Assembly: GCF_000284035.1 (NCBI RefSeq)
Contig: NC_016887.1
Location: forward strand, 5,084,001 to 5,148,000
Length of the DNA stretch: 64,000 nt
Source: Nocardia cyriacigeorgica GUH-2
GTDB lineage: Bacteria; Actinomycetota; Actinomycetes; Mycobacteriales; Mycobacteriaceae
Reading direction: 5' to 3'
The number at the start of each line of letters is the position of its first letter. Positions within the stretch are counted from its first letter, which is position 1. Under the pieces are notes generated by a model, which was given only the letters and a program-made list of their open reading frames with translations, was not told the DNA's origin and did not search any database. This document shows positions 1-8,596 of this stretch, in pieces. The translations under genes were made by a program, and so were the position numbers.

Positions 1-114
1 ACGCTGCTCACCGGCCCGATCGGCGCGGTGGTCGGCGCGCTCGCGGGTGGCGCGATCATGGGCGGGCAGCCGTTCGTCGACGCCATCATGGCCGTCCTCA
101 ACGGCCAGCCGTGA
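1..114 (+). CDS. C-terminal end of an unidentified, probably membrane protein (partial)
   Basis: Only the last 37 residues are inside the window; the start lies upstream. The tail is hydrophobic and rich in Gly, Ala, Ile and Val (for example GAVVGALAGG), as in the final membrane segment of an integral membrane protein. Its TGA overlaps the GTG of the next gene (GTGA), so the two are probably translationally coupled. No family can be named from this fragment. Confidence 0.55.
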   Translation, partial: TLLTGPIGAVVGALAGGAIMGGQPFVDAIMAVLNGQP

Positions 115-815
115 CCGAGCCCATGTCCGGCCACGACAATCCCACGCCCGGCCGTAACCGGCGCAGGATGACGAATACCGCGCTGATCGTCGCGATCGGC
201 GCGTTCGTCACCGCTGGCATCCTGATCGTCGGCGTCTCGGTGCTGGCCTCGTCGTTCGAATCCACCGTCGCCGAGGCCAAACAGGGCGCCACCGCCACCT
301 CGACCACCACCGTGGCGTCCACGTCTGCGAAACCCGCTCCGGCCACCCAGCCGGGCCTGGCGCCGCCGGTCACCACCACGTCGAAGACCACCACCACCTC
401 CGCCACGCCCATCGCGGCGAACAAGACCGCGAAGGAAGCGGTGGCGCTGCAGGTGGACGTTGGCGACTGCGTGATCCTCGACCCGGACCCGAAGAAGGTC
501 GGCAAAATCGCCTGCGGCAGCCCCGATTCCACCTACAAGGTGGTCGACAAGGCCGGTGAAGGCGGCAGCTGCCCGTCCGACGCCGACCACTCCCACTCGG
601 TCGACAAAACCACCCTCTGCCTCGACATCGACTGGACGATCGGCTCCTGCATGACCCTGAAGCCGTCCCCCACCCGCATCCCCTGCACCGCCCCCGACGG
701 CGTGAAAGTGGTTGCGGTGAAGCAGAACACCACCGAAGTCGACACCTGCCCCAACGCCGACCGCGGTTTCGTCTACTCCGAACGCAAGTTCGTCATCTGC
801 TTCGCGGATCTATAG
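111..815 (+). CDS. Single-pass membrane protein with a cysteine-rich extracellular domain
   Basis: The 234-residue product has a short basic cytoplasmic head, one membrane segment at about residues 24-47, a Thr/Ser/Ala/Pro-rich linker at about 55-105, and a compact C-terminal domain with seven cysteines starting at a VGDCV motif. This architecture resembles the actinobacterial LppU/SCO3897 type of exported cysteine-rich protein, whose function is unknown. The GTG start overlaps the upstream stop codon, so it is in an operon with the partial gene before it. The membrane topology is clear; the family name is tentative. Confidence 0.7.
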   Translation: MTEPMSGHDNPTPGRNRRRMTNTALIVAIGAFVTAGILIVGVSVLASSFESTVAEAKQGATATSTTTVASTSAKPAPATQPGLAPPVTTTSKTTTTSATPIAANKTAKEAVALQVDVGDCVILDPDPKKVGKIACGSPDSTYKVVDKAGEGGSCPSDADHSHSVDKTTLCLDIDWTIGSCMTLKPSPTRIPCTAPDGVKVVAVKQNTTEVDTCPNADRGFVYSERKFVICFADL

Positions 816-886
816 GGAGGATGCCGGTGGGCCCGCGACACCGCTGTCTGGGACCGCTTCGTCCACCGGGAGTCGGCCGCAGCTGT

Positions 887-1070
887 GCACCGGTATCGGC
901 TGCGGCCGAGCACCGGAATCTGCCACGGCCGAGCACCGGAATCGGCCACACCCGGGCACCGGAATCTGCCACGGCCGAGCACCGGAATCGGCCGCACCCG
1001 GGCACCGGAATCTGCCACGGCCGAGCACCGGAATCGGCCACACCCGGGCACCGGAATCTGCCACGCACGC
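887..1070. repeat. Tandem array of eight imperfect 23-bp units
   Basis: Eight head-to-tail units of 23 bp start with GCACCGG(A/T)ATC. From the second unit on, two versions alternate, one ending TGCCACGGCCGA and one ending GGCCACACCCGG, giving a 46-bp higher-order period. Neither 23 nor 46 is a multiple of three, so the array cannot encode a repeating peptide. It fills most of the roughly 500-bp space between the membrane protein gene and the next gene. No spacers separate the units, so it is not CRISPR-like. The rest of 816-1323 shows nothing recognisable. Confidence 0.9.
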
Positions 1071-1323
1071 TGGCCGGGGCGAAGCTGGTGAGGCGCACCG
1101 AGTCGGCAGCGCACCACTCGACGGCCTCGTCGCCCCGCCGGCCGGTCGGCCACTGCTCGGCACGAGGTCGACGCGTCGGTCGAAATCACCAACCGGCGAA
1201 AACACCGAGCCAACCGGCGCCTGACGGGCCGGTCGATCGCGCTCTTCTATGGTGCAAGGGCTCGAGATGACCGGCCCTCGGCTGCCCGGTCGAGGGCTCA
1301 GTGCCCGACCGAGAGGATTCGCT

Positions 1324-1656
1324 ATGCGTTGTTCTCGTGTGCTCGCCGGCTTGGCGGTAGGGGTCTTCGCCGTCATCGGCTGGGCAGCAGCTCCCGCCCT
1401 CGCTCAGGAGGACCAACCGGAAGCTGTGTACGAATGCGAAGGCCTGGACGCGGGGCCGAAGAGCGCCGCGACCTGGAATGTGGTCGGCCGCCAATGCGTT
1501 CCGGCGACCGACACACCGACCGAAGGTGACGTGGAAGCCCTCGCGATTCAGGTCCGCGACCGGGTCGTGGAGTGTGCCAACGGCACGGTCGAAGCAGAGG
1601 CGAACAGCGAAGACCGCGTCAAGGTCACCGGCCTCGACTGTGTGGAACGCGGCTGA
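1324..1656 (+). CDS. Small secreted protein with four cysteines
   Basis: The 110-residue product starts with a typical signal peptide (MRCSRVLAGLAVGVF, then hydrophobic residues and an AAPALA cleavage region), leaving a mature protein of about 85 residues. The mature part carries four cysteines (YECEG, RQCV, VECAN, LDCV) that could form two disulfides, and it is acidic. The ATG at 1324 is chosen because it begins the signal peptide and follows a GAGAGGA ribosome site; upstream in-frame starts would bury the signal. No family is recognised. Confidence 0.72.
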   Translation: MRCSRVLAGLAVGVFAVIGWAAAPALAQEDQPEAVYECEGLDAGPKSAATWNVVGRQCVPATDTPTEGDVEALAIQVRDRVVECANGTVEAEANSEDRVKVTGLDCVERG

Positions 1657-1683
1657 GGCTCTCCGCTCCACATTCAGAGAAAT

Positions 1684-1714
1684 GGGCCGCTTGCGGGCTA
1701 TCCGCAAGCGGCCC
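1684..1714. terminator. Bidirectional hairpin terminator between convergent genes
   Basis: A perfect 13-bp inverted repeat (GGGCCGCTTGCGG / CCGCAAGCGGCCC) with a 5-nt loop lies between the stop codons of the small secreted protein gene and the convergent cbs gene. There is no strong T run, as is common for actinobacterial terminators. Confidence 0.85.
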
Positions 1715-1728
1715 AACGACTTCCAGAC

Positions 1729-3120
1729 TTACTTCCCGATAGCACCCGTGCTCAGGAACCCGAGCAGATCGTGGCGGGTGATCACGCCGACGGGCTTACC
1801 GTCCTCCACCACCATCAACGCGTCCGAATCCGACAGCGCCTTGGTCGCGGCGGAGATCGGCTCGCCGGAGCCGATCAGCGGGAACGACGGCGACATGTGC
1901 TGGGCCACCGAGTCGGTGAGGTGGGCGCGGCCCTCGAAGACGGCCGAGAGCAGGTCGCGTTCGGAGACGCTGCCGGCCACCTCGCCTGCCATGACGGGCG
2001 GCTCGGCGCCCACCACGGGCATCTGGGAGACGCCGTATTCACGCAGGATCTCGATGGCGTCGCGCAGGGTCTCCGAGGGGTGGGTGTGCACCAGGTCGGG
2101 CAGGGCGCCGGACTTGCCGCGCAGCACGTCGCCGACCAGCGGTTCGGCGGTGGTGCCGTCGAGGCGGGTGCGCAGGAAGCCGTAGGAGCTCATCCACTCG
2201 TCGTTGAAGATCTTCGACAGGTAGCCGCGGCCGCCGTCGGGCAGCAGCACCACCACCAGCGCGTCGGGATCGCGGCGCGCCACCTCGATGGCGGCGACCA
2301 CGGCCATGCCGCACGAGCCGCCGACCAGCAGGCCCTCCTCGCGGGCCAGGCGGCGGGTCATGTCGAAGGAGTCGGCGTCGGAGACGGCGATGATCTCGTC
2401 GGGCACGCTCGGGTCGTAGGCCGAGGGCCAGAAGTCCTCGCCGACGCCCTCGACCAGATACGGCCGGCCGGTGCCGCCGGAATACACCGAGCCCTCCGGG
2501 TCGGCGCCGATGATCTGCACCTTCCCGCCGGAAACCTCCTTGAGGTAGCGGCCGGTGCCGGTGATGGTGCCGCCGGTGCCGACGCCGGCGACGAAGTGGG
2601 TGACCTTGCCGTCGGTGTCGCGCCAGATCTCCGGGCCGGTGGTCTCGTAGTGGCTGTCGGGGCCGCCGGGGTTGGAGTACTGGTCCGGCTTCCAGGCGCC
2701 GTCGATCTCACGGACGAGACGGTCGGAGACGCTGTAGTAGCTGTCCGGGTGGTCCGGCGGGACGGCGGTCGGGCAGACCACCACCTCGGCGCCGTAGGCG
2801 CGCAGCACGTTGCGCTTGTCCTCGCTCACCTTGTCGGGGCAGACGAACACGCATTTGTACCCGCGCTGCTGCGCGACCAGCGCCAGGCCCACACCGGTGT
2901 TACCCGAGGTCGGCTCGACGATCGTGCCGCCCGGGCGTAGCTGCCCGGATGCTTCGGCGGCCTCGATCATCTTCACCGCGATCCGGTCCTTGGAGCTGCC
3001 GCCCGGGTTCAGGTATTCGATCTTGGCGGCCACCACACCGGCGTTCGGCCCGACGACCGAGTTCAGCCGGACCAGCGGGGTGTCACCGATGAGGTCCACG
3101 ACATGATCCGCGATGCGCAT
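1729..3120 (-). CDS. cbs: Cystathionine beta-synthase
   Basis: Condenses L-serine with homocysteine to cystathionine in the cytoplasm (reverse transsulfuration; some family members also use O-acetylserine). The 463-residue protein has an N-terminal fold-type II PLP domain with the pyridoxal lysine K44 in GGSSKDR, the PTSGNTGVG substrate loop and the GVGTGGTITG phosphate loop. A pair of C-terminal CBS modules follows (about residues 335-463). The ATG at 3120 is preceded by GGAG and matches the usual family N-terminus (MRIADHVVDLIGDTPLVRL). In M. tuberculosis cbs (Rv1077) is near the same SGNH esterase and thiolase found here. Confidence 0.95.
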   Translation of the reverse strand: MRIADHVVDLIGDTPLVRLNSVVGPNAGVVAAKIEYLNPGGSSKDRIAVKMIEAAEASGQLRPGGTIVEPTSGNTGVGLALVAQQRGYKCVFVCPDKVSEDKRNVLRAYGAEVVVCPTAVPPDHPDSYYSVSDRLVREIDGAWKPDQYSNPGGPDSHYETTGPEIWRDTDGKVTHFVAGVGTGGTITGTGRYLKEVSGGKVQIIGADPEGSVYSGGTGRPYLVEGVGEDFWPSAYDPSVPDEIIAVSDADSFDMTRRLAREEGLLVGGSCGMAVVAAIEVARRDPDALVVVLLPDGGRGYLSKIFNDEWMSSYGFLRTRLDGTTAEPLVGDVLRGKSGALPDLVHTHPSETLRDAIEILREYGVSQMPVVGAEPPVMAGEVAGSVSERDLLSAVFEGRAHLTDSVAQHMSPSFPLIGSGEPISAATKALSDSDALMVVEDGKPVGVITRHDLLGFLSTGAIGK

Positions 3121-3242
3121 GACTCCATCGTTGCAGAACCGTTGCCGGTAGGTGCGGGCCGGTAGCGCACACCACATCCGCGCCGGCGGGCCGCGGCGCG
3201 CTCTCCTGCGGAAAGTGCCTCCGCCGCCTAATATCTGCGGCT

Positions 3243-3707
3243 ATGAGGCTGCCGAACACTGCCCGGGTCGCCGCGGTGCTGGCCGGATCGACGGTCGCGC
3301 TGGTCGTCGCCTCCGGTGCGCCCGCTGCCGCGACGACCACCGTCGCCTTCCCGGACGTCCCCACCATGGCCTATGGCGGGCTGTGCTGGACCAGCATCCA
3401 CACCTGGGCCGACACCAGCCCGGATTGGCCCGGCCGCGCGGTGGTCAATGTGCGCGCGGCACCGGTCGGCGGCATCGGTCCCGGCCAGTACCCGCTAGCC
3501 CCGCTGTGCGAGGTGCGCACCACCGTGGCCTGGCGCAACACCACCACCGGCGCCACTGGCAGCTACGAGAACAACGTGGTCACCGGCATCTACGGCAGCA
3601 TCCAGTACTCGCTGTTCCAGGACACCGGGCCCGGCAACATCGAGGTCACCGTCAGCACCAACCACGCGAGCATCCCGGCGCGCGGATCGTTCCACGTCCC
3701 GGGCTGA
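3243..3707 (+). CDS. Exported protein of unknown function, paralogue of the 11.5-kb gene
   Basis: The 154-residue product has a signal peptide ending near SGAPAAA, and a mature domain of about 120 residues with two cysteines and many Thr, Val and Tyr residues, which suggests a beta-rich fold. It contains a VAWRNTTTGATGSYE stretch that closely resembles VNWRNWNTGANGTIE in the exported protein encoded at 11511-11957. The two look like members of one small secreted family. No enzymatic motif is visible. It diverges from cbs and shares its upstream region. Confidence 0.75.
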   Translation: MRLPNTARVAAVLAGSTVALVVASGAPAAATTTVAFPDVPTMAYGGLCWTSIHTWADTSPDWPGRAVVNVRAAPVGGIGPGQYPLAPLCEVRTTVAWRNTTTGATGSYENNVVTGIYGSIQYSLFQDTGPGNIEVTVSTNHASIPARGSFHVPG

Positions 3708-3866
3708 GGGTCCGACGGCGCCCCGGCTCGCGGCGCCTCGCAACGGCGAACGCACCGGCAAGCTGCACCGGCTAGGCGGACCACGATCTGCGGGATCGGC
3801 TCGCGGCCTGCCTACCGGCGCCGATGTGGGCTGCGCACACAACGAGAGCACGTAAAATTTGAGGCC

Positions 3867-4745
3867 GTGGGCGATCCTCGAATCCGATGGCGGACCGCGG
3901 CGGTGACCGGCGCCGCGACCGTGCTCGCCGGGTCGGGCGCGGGCACCGCATCATGGGCGGCGTACCGGTATCTGATGGCGCAGGCGGGTGTGGCGCGCGG
4001 GGTGATCGGCCGCGACACCTCCAAGCCGCCGGAAGCCGACGGCATCTACCTGCCGGGTGCGGTGCGCCCCGAACCATGGCGCCTCGACCGGCACGCCGAC
4101 CTGCACCTGATGATCTTCGGCGATTCCACCGCGGCCGGCGTCGGCTGCACCGACGCCACCGAAGTCCCCGGTGTGCGGCTGGCCCGCGGCCTGGCCGAAG
4201 CCACCGGCCGCAGCATCCGGCTCAGCACCAAAGCCATCTCCGGCGCCACCTCCAAGGGCCTGTCCGGCCAGGTCGACGCCATGTTCGTGGCCGGGCCGCC
4301 GCCGGACGCCGCGGTCATCCTGATCGGCGGCAACGACATCACCAAGAAGCATTCGGTGGGCCGCTCGGCCGGGCGGCTCAAGCGCGCGGTGGCGCGGCTG
4401 AGCGAGGCGGGCAGCGTGGTGGTGGTCGGCACCTGCCCGGATCTGGGCACCGTCGCCGCCATCCCGCAGCCGCTGCGCAGCGTCGTGCACACCTGGAGTC
4501 TGCGGCTGGCCCGCGCCCAGACCGCCGTCACGCTGACTGCGGGCGGCCATCCGGTGTCGATGGGCGATCTGCTCAGCAAGGACTTCCACGCCGCCCCGGA
4601 GCAGATGTTCTCCGCCGACGGCTTCCATCCCTCGGCCGCCGGATACGCCCTCGCGGCCGAGCATTTACTGCCGGTTCTGCTCAGTGCTCTCAGTGAGCGG
4701 GATCTGGCCGTACCGGGTGTTTCCCCCTCGACGGGCGCGACGTAG
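3867..4745 (+). CDS. Exported SGNH/GDSL-type esterase or lipase (Rv1075c-like)
   Basis: A serine hydrolase of the SGNH superfamily, 292 residues. Conserved blocks are visible: the nucleophile S87 in FGDSTAAG, GGND with N156, and the catalytic pair D251/H254 in DGFHPSAAGY. The N-terminus has one hydrophobic segment (about residues 11-38), so the protein is anchored in or secreted across the membrane. It begins with GTG. Together with the thiolase gene downstream and cbs nearby, it reproduces the M. tuberculosis Rv1074c-Rv1075c-Rv1077 neighbourhood. The natural substrate is unknown; short acyl esters are likely from the family. Confidence 0.9.
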   Translation: MGDPRIRWRTAAVTGAATVLAGSGAGTASWAAYRYLMAQAGVARGVIGRDTSKPPEADGIYLPGAVRPEPWRLDRHADLHLMIFGDSTAAGVGCTDATEVPGVRLARGLAEATGRSIRLSTKAISGATSKGLSGQVDAMFVAGPPPDAAVILIGGNDITKKHSVGRSAGRLKRAVARLSEAGSVVVVGTCPDLGTVAAIPQPLRSVVHTWSLRLARAQTAVTLTAGGHPVSMGDLLSKDFHAAPEQMFSADGFHPSAAGYALAAEHLLPVLLSALSERDLAVPGVSPSTGAT

Positions 4746-4827
4746 ATTCGAAGTGATCCGTACCCGCGAGTACCGCACGGACCAGGTCGGCGACCACCGT
4801 GCGCACTCCGAGACATAAGGAGTCCTC

Positions 4828-6048
4828 ATGCCTGAGGCCGTCATCGTTTCGTACGCCCGCTCCCCCATCGGCCGCGCAGGCAAGGGTTCTCTGGTGAGCA
4901 TGCGGCCGGACGACCTCGCCACCCAGATGGTCCGCGCCGCCCTCGACAAGGTCCCCGCGCTCGACCCGGCCCAGATCGACGATCTGATGCTCGGCTGCGG
5001 CCAGCCCGGCGGCGAGGCCGGCTTCAACATGGCCAAGGTGGTGGCCACCCAGCTCGGCTACGACTTCCTGCCCGGCGTGACCCTCAACCGGTACTGTTCG
5101 TCGTCGCTGCAGACCACCCGCATGGCGCTGCACGCCATCAAGGCCGGTGAGGGCGATGTGTTCATCTCCGCCGGTGTGGAGACCGTCTCGCGCTTCCCGA
5201 AGGGCACCTCCGACGGCTGGCCCGACACCCACAACGAGAAGTTCGCCGAGGCCGAGGCGCGCACCGTCAAGCGCGCCGAGGGCGGCTCCGACGGCTGGGC
5301 CGACCCGCGCGAGAGCGGCGAGCTGCCCGACGTCTACATCGCGATGGGCCAGACCGCCGAGAACGTCGCCCAGTACACCGGCATCTCGCGCGAGGACCAG
5401 GACCACTGGGGCGTGCGTTCGCAGAACCGCGCCGAGGAGGCCATCAAGGCCGGCTTCTTCGAGCGGGAGATCACTCCGGTCACCCTGCCCGACGGCACCG
5501 TGGTCTCCACCGACGACGGCCCCCGCCCCGGCACCACCTACGAGAAGATCTCGCAGCTCAAGCCGGTCTTCCGCCCCGACGGCACCGTCACCGCCGGTAA
5601 CGCCTGCCCGCTCAACGACGGCGCCGCCGCCCTGGTGATCATGAGCGACACCAAGGCCAAGGAGCTGGGCCTGACCCCGCTGGCCCGCATCGTCTCCACC
5701 GGTGTGTCCGGTCTGTCGCCGGAGATCATGGGCCTCGGCCCGATCGAGGCCGTCCGCAAGGCGCTGAAGATCGCCGGCAAGACCATCGACGACATCGACC
5801 TCTACGAGATCAACGAGGCCTTCGCGGTGCAGGTGCTCGGCTCGGCCCGCGAGCTGAACATGGACCTGGACCGGCTCAACGTCTCCGGCGGCGCCATCGC
5901 CCTCGGCCACCCGTTCGGCATGACCGGCGCCCGCATCACCGCGACGCTGATCAACAACCTCCAGACCCACGACAAGCAGTTCGGCCTGGAGACCATGTGC
6001 GTCGGCGGCGGCCAAGGCATGGCCATGATCATCGAGCGCCTCAGCTGA
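4828..6048 (+). CDS. Acetyl-CoA acetyltransferase / thiolase (FadA3-like)
   Basis: Catalyses thiolytic cleavage of 3-ketoacyl-CoA, or the reverse condensation of acetyl-CoA, in fatty-acid metabolism. The 406-residue protein shows the thiolase active-site cysteine C90 in NRYCSSSLQT, the NEAFAVQ motif, the GGAIALGHPFGMTGAR histidine motif and the C-terminal catalytic C391 in MCVGGGQGMA. The ATG follows AAGGAG at good spacing. It is closest in context to M. tuberculosis fadA3 (Rv1074c), which also adjoins the SGNH esterase. Cytoplasmic. Confidence 0.93.
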   Translation: MPEAVIVSYARSPIGRAGKGSLVSMRPDDLATQMVRAALDKVPALDPAQIDDLMLGCGQPGGEAGFNMAKVVATQLGYDFLPGVTLNRYCSSSLQTTRMALHAIKAGEGDVFISAGVETVSRFPKGTSDGWPDTHNEKFAEAEARTVKRAEGGSDGWADPRESGELPDVYIAMGQTAENVAQYTGISREDQDHWGVRSQNRAEEAIKAGFFEREITPVTLPDGTVVSTDDGPRPGTTYEKISQLKPVFRPDGTVTAGNACPLNDGAAALVIMSDTKAKELGLTPLARIVSTGVSGLSPEIMGLGPIEAVRKALKIAGKTIDDIDLYEINEAFAVQVLGSARELNMDLDRLNVSGGAIALGHPFGMTGARITATLINNLQTHDKQFGLETMCVGGGQGMAMIIERLS

Positions 6049-6172
6049 TCCGCCTCCCCGCGATTTTTGGCCAGGGTCAGGAGCCCCGGTTGTCGCGTTG
6101 GCGGCCGGCGGTGAGGGCGGTGGGTGCGTCAGCCCGTACCCGGTGAGTTACCCGGATCTTGCGAGATCAGTA

Positions 6173-6206
6173 GAGCGGTCCCGAATCTTGTGGTTCGGGA
6201 CCGCTC
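6173..6206. terminator. Hairpin terminator after the thiolase gene
   Basis: A perfect 13-bp inverted repeat (GAGCGGTCCCGAA / TTCGGGACCGCTC) with an 8-nt loop. It lies between the convergent thiolase and BI-1 genes. Confidence 0.85.
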
Positions 6207-6240
6207 TCATGTTATGGCGACGTTTCGCCCTGTTACACGC

Positions 6241-6276
6241 CGAAGGGGCGGCCGCTCTGTTGCGGCCGCCCCTTCG
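6241..6276. terminator. Second hairpin terminator before the BI-1 gene end
   Basis: A perfect 15-bp inverted repeat (CGAAGGGGCGGCCGC / GCGGCCGCCCCTTCG) with a 6-nt loop, placed 35 bases after the first hairpin. The pair probably ends transcription from both sides, one for each strand. Confidence 0.85.
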
Positions 6277-6309
6277 GGTCGTCGTCTGCGCGGTCGGGCC
6301 GCGCGGGCG

Positions 6310-7167
6310 CTAATCGTTCTGGAAGTAGCTCAGCAGGCGCAGGATCTCGACGTAGAGCCAGACCAGGGTGACGGTGAGGCCGAGGGCGACGCCCCAGGCG
6401 GCCTTCTCCGGCGCCTGGGCGCGGATCAGCTGGTCGGCGGCGTCGAAGTCGAGCAGGAAGCTGAACGCGGCGATCGCGATGCAGACCAGGCTGAAGATGA
6501 TGGCGATCGGGCCGCCGTCACGCAGGCCGAAGCCGCCGTCGGTGAAGAAGCTCGCGATCAGGTTGCCAACGATCAGCACCAGCACACCGATCATCGCGCC
6601 GACGATCATGCGGGTGAACCGCGGGGTGACGCGGATGGCGCCGGTCTTGTAGACGACCAGCATGCCCGCGAACACACCGAAGGTGCCCAGCACCGCCTGG
6701 CCGATCAGCGCCGAACCGCCCGCACCGCCGAACTCGACGCCGGTGAACATCAGCGACAGCGCACCGAGGAACAAACCCTCGGCGACCGCGTAACCGAGCA
6801 CGATGGCGGGGTTGTCCATCTTGCGGCCGAAGCTGGCGACCAGCACCAGCACCAGGCCGACCAGGCCACCGACGATCACGAACAGCGGCGCCAGGCCGTT
6901 GTTGGCGCTGCTGAGGATGTAGGAGATCAGGGCCGAGACCGCCAGCACACCCAGCGTGATGCCCGTTTTGGTCACCACGTCGTCGATGGTCATCGACCGG
7001 GTGGCGGGGGCCTGCTGGTAGGGCTGGTACTGCGGGGGCTGGCCGTACTGGTTGCCGAACTGCTGGCCCAGCTGCCCCGCACCGGCCACGCCCGAACCGA
7101 AGTTGGCGTAGCCGCCGCCTTCCTGTTTCGGCAAATTCTTGAATACCGGATTGCTTGTGGCGCGCAC
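6310..7167 (-). CDS. Bax inhibitor-1/YccA family membrane protein
   Basis: The 285-residue protein has a disordered Gln/Tyr/Pro-rich head (about residues 1-60) followed by seven hydrophobic segments, the standard BI-1/YccA layout. Related proteins act as pH-sensitive calcium leak channels or membrane-protein quality-control factors; the role here is unknown. The GTG start at 7167 follows AAAGGG. The corresponding M. tuberculosis gene (Rv1072) lies near the same thiolase, which supports orthology. Confidence 0.87.
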   Translation of the reverse strand: MRATSNPVFKNLPKQEGGGYANFGSGVAGAGQLGQQFGNQYGQPPQYQPYQQAPATRSMTIDDVVTKTGITLGVLAVSALISYILSSANNGLAPLFVIVGGLVGLVLVLVASFGRKMDNPAIVLGYAVAEGLFLGALSLMFTGVEFGGAGGSALIGQAVLGTFGVFAGMLVVYKTGAIRVTPRFTRMIVGAMIGVLVLIVGNLIASFFTDGGFGLRDGGPIAIIFSLVCIAIAAFSFLLDFDAADQLIRAQAPEKAAWGVALGLTVTLVWLYVEILRLLSYFQND

Positions 7168-7322
7168 CGTTTATCCCTTTCTGGAGTCGTGGCCCACGTC
7201 GATGCGTGGCCGCCGGAATCGAGCTACCGCCCGATTTCCAACTTGTTGTGTCCAACGTTCAGCGCCGGCGTCGAGTTCCCGGCCGGGACTCGGCGTTGCG
7301 GCAAAGACCGACAAATCGGACT

Positions 7323-8474
7323 CTACCGTTCCTTGGCATCGTGCAGGCCACACACCGACCTGGTGACGGTGAATTTGCGGTTGCGCCCGATGACGTCGGT
7401 GCGCCCGACCATTCGTTCCACCACGCCCCGGTAATTGAGATGGGAGTTGTAGACGGTCCACAGCTCGCCGCCGGGCCGCAATACTCGTCCGGTCTGGGCG
7501 AACATCTTGATCGCCGACCCGGTGTGCACGGCCGCACCCACATGGAAAGGCGGGTTGCACAGCACCAGGTCGGCGCTGTTGTCCGGTGCGGTCGACATCG
7601 CGTCGTCGCGCACCACCGTCACCCGGTCGGCGACCTGATTGGCGGCGACCGTGGCCACCGCCGACGCCACCGCGGCAGCGGATTGGTCGGTGCCGACCAC
7701 TTCCAGCCGCGGCCTGGCCTTGGCGAGCGCGACGGCCAGGATCCCGGTGCCGCAGCCGAGGTCGATGGCATTGCGGGCGTCGGGCTTCATCGTCTTCATG
7801 TGCTGGAGCAGGAATCGAGTGCCCATATCGAGGCGGGCGCCGGAGAACGCGGCGCCGTGCGCGACGACGTCGATATCGAGTTCATCGATGTGCTCGCGCA
7901 CCGGAAACGGCGGCTCACCCACCTGCTTCGGACCGCTGACCAGCAGCATCCGCGATTTCTGCCGGCCGCGGCTGGCGCGCACATCGGTGAAGGATTCGCC
8001 GAGCACTTCGTTCATCGTGGTGGTGAGGTATTTGTCGCGACCGCCGGCGAAGACCTTGACGTCGGGTTCGGCGAATCGGGCGATGGCGTCGGCGATCTCG
8101 CTCAGCCCGGCCAGCACCCTGGGCAGGCGCAGCAGGACCACCCGCACACCTTTGAGCAGTTCGGCGCCGAGGGCGTGGGCGGTGTAGCGGTCGGCGAGGC
8201 CGAGGGTGCGGGCATTGGCGGCGAGGGCGAGTTCGCCCGTGAGCAGATCCTGGTGCACGCGCAGTCCGCGCAGGTCGTGTGCCACGGCCGCGCCGAGGGT
8301 GAGGGCGCCGTAGTTGTCGCCGATAACGGCAACTTCCCCGCTATCGGCGGCCGCGAGCGCGTCCCCCGCGACATCGAGAATCAAACGGTCAGCGGCATCG
8401 ACGGCATACAGATTCGGCGCCTCCACATCTGGATACCGGCGCAGCCGCCCCAGCAGATCCTCCACATTCAGCAC
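7323..8474 (-). CDS. RlmG-like 23S rRNA (guanine-N2) methyltransferase
   Basis: A 383-residue class I SAM-dependent methyltransferase. The N-terminal half is a degenerate methyltransferase-like domain, as in RlmG/RsmC proteins. The C-terminal half carries the SAM motif DLGCGTGILA (about residues 240-249) and the NPPF catalytic motif in LVLCNPPFH that marks N2-guanine and N6-adenine methylases. RlmG methylates G1835 of 23S rRNA in E. coli; the exact target here is inferred. It begins with GTG and has no strong ribosome site. Confidence 0.82.
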   Translation of the reverse strand: MLNVEDLLGRLRRYPDVEAPNLYAVDAADRLILDVAGDALAAADSGEVAVIGDNYGALTLGAAVAHDLRGLRVHQDLLTGELALAANARTLGLADRYTAHALGAELLKGVRVVLLRLPRVLAGLSEIADAIARFAEPDVKVFAGGRDKYLTTTMNEVLGESFTDVRASRGRQKSRMLLVSGPKQVGEPPFPVREHIDELDIDVVAHGAAFSGARLDMGTRFLLQHMKTMKPDARNAIDLGCGTGILAVALAKARPRLEVVGTDQSAAAVASAVATVAANQVADRVTVVRDDAMSTAPDNSADLVLCNPPFHVGAAVHTGSAIKMFAQTGRVLRPGGELWTVYNSHLNYRGVVERMVGRTDVIGRNRKFTVTRSVCGLHDAKER

Positions 8475-8596
8475 CCGTCAAGTGTGCTAGATCGTTGCCC
8501 GGCAAGCACATCTGCCCCGATCCGGACGGTGCCGGCAGCCGAACACCCCGGCCGAATACGCCGTGCGAGCGGGCGATGGTGGGTAACATTTGCCAC

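Noticed and set aside
887..1070. CRISPR array
   Set aside because: Units are directly adjacent without unique spacers, and no cas gene is nearby.
1729..3120. A second SbnA-type Dap synthase
   Set aside because: The GGSSKDR lysine loop and the C-terminal CBS pair identify cystathionine beta-synthase.
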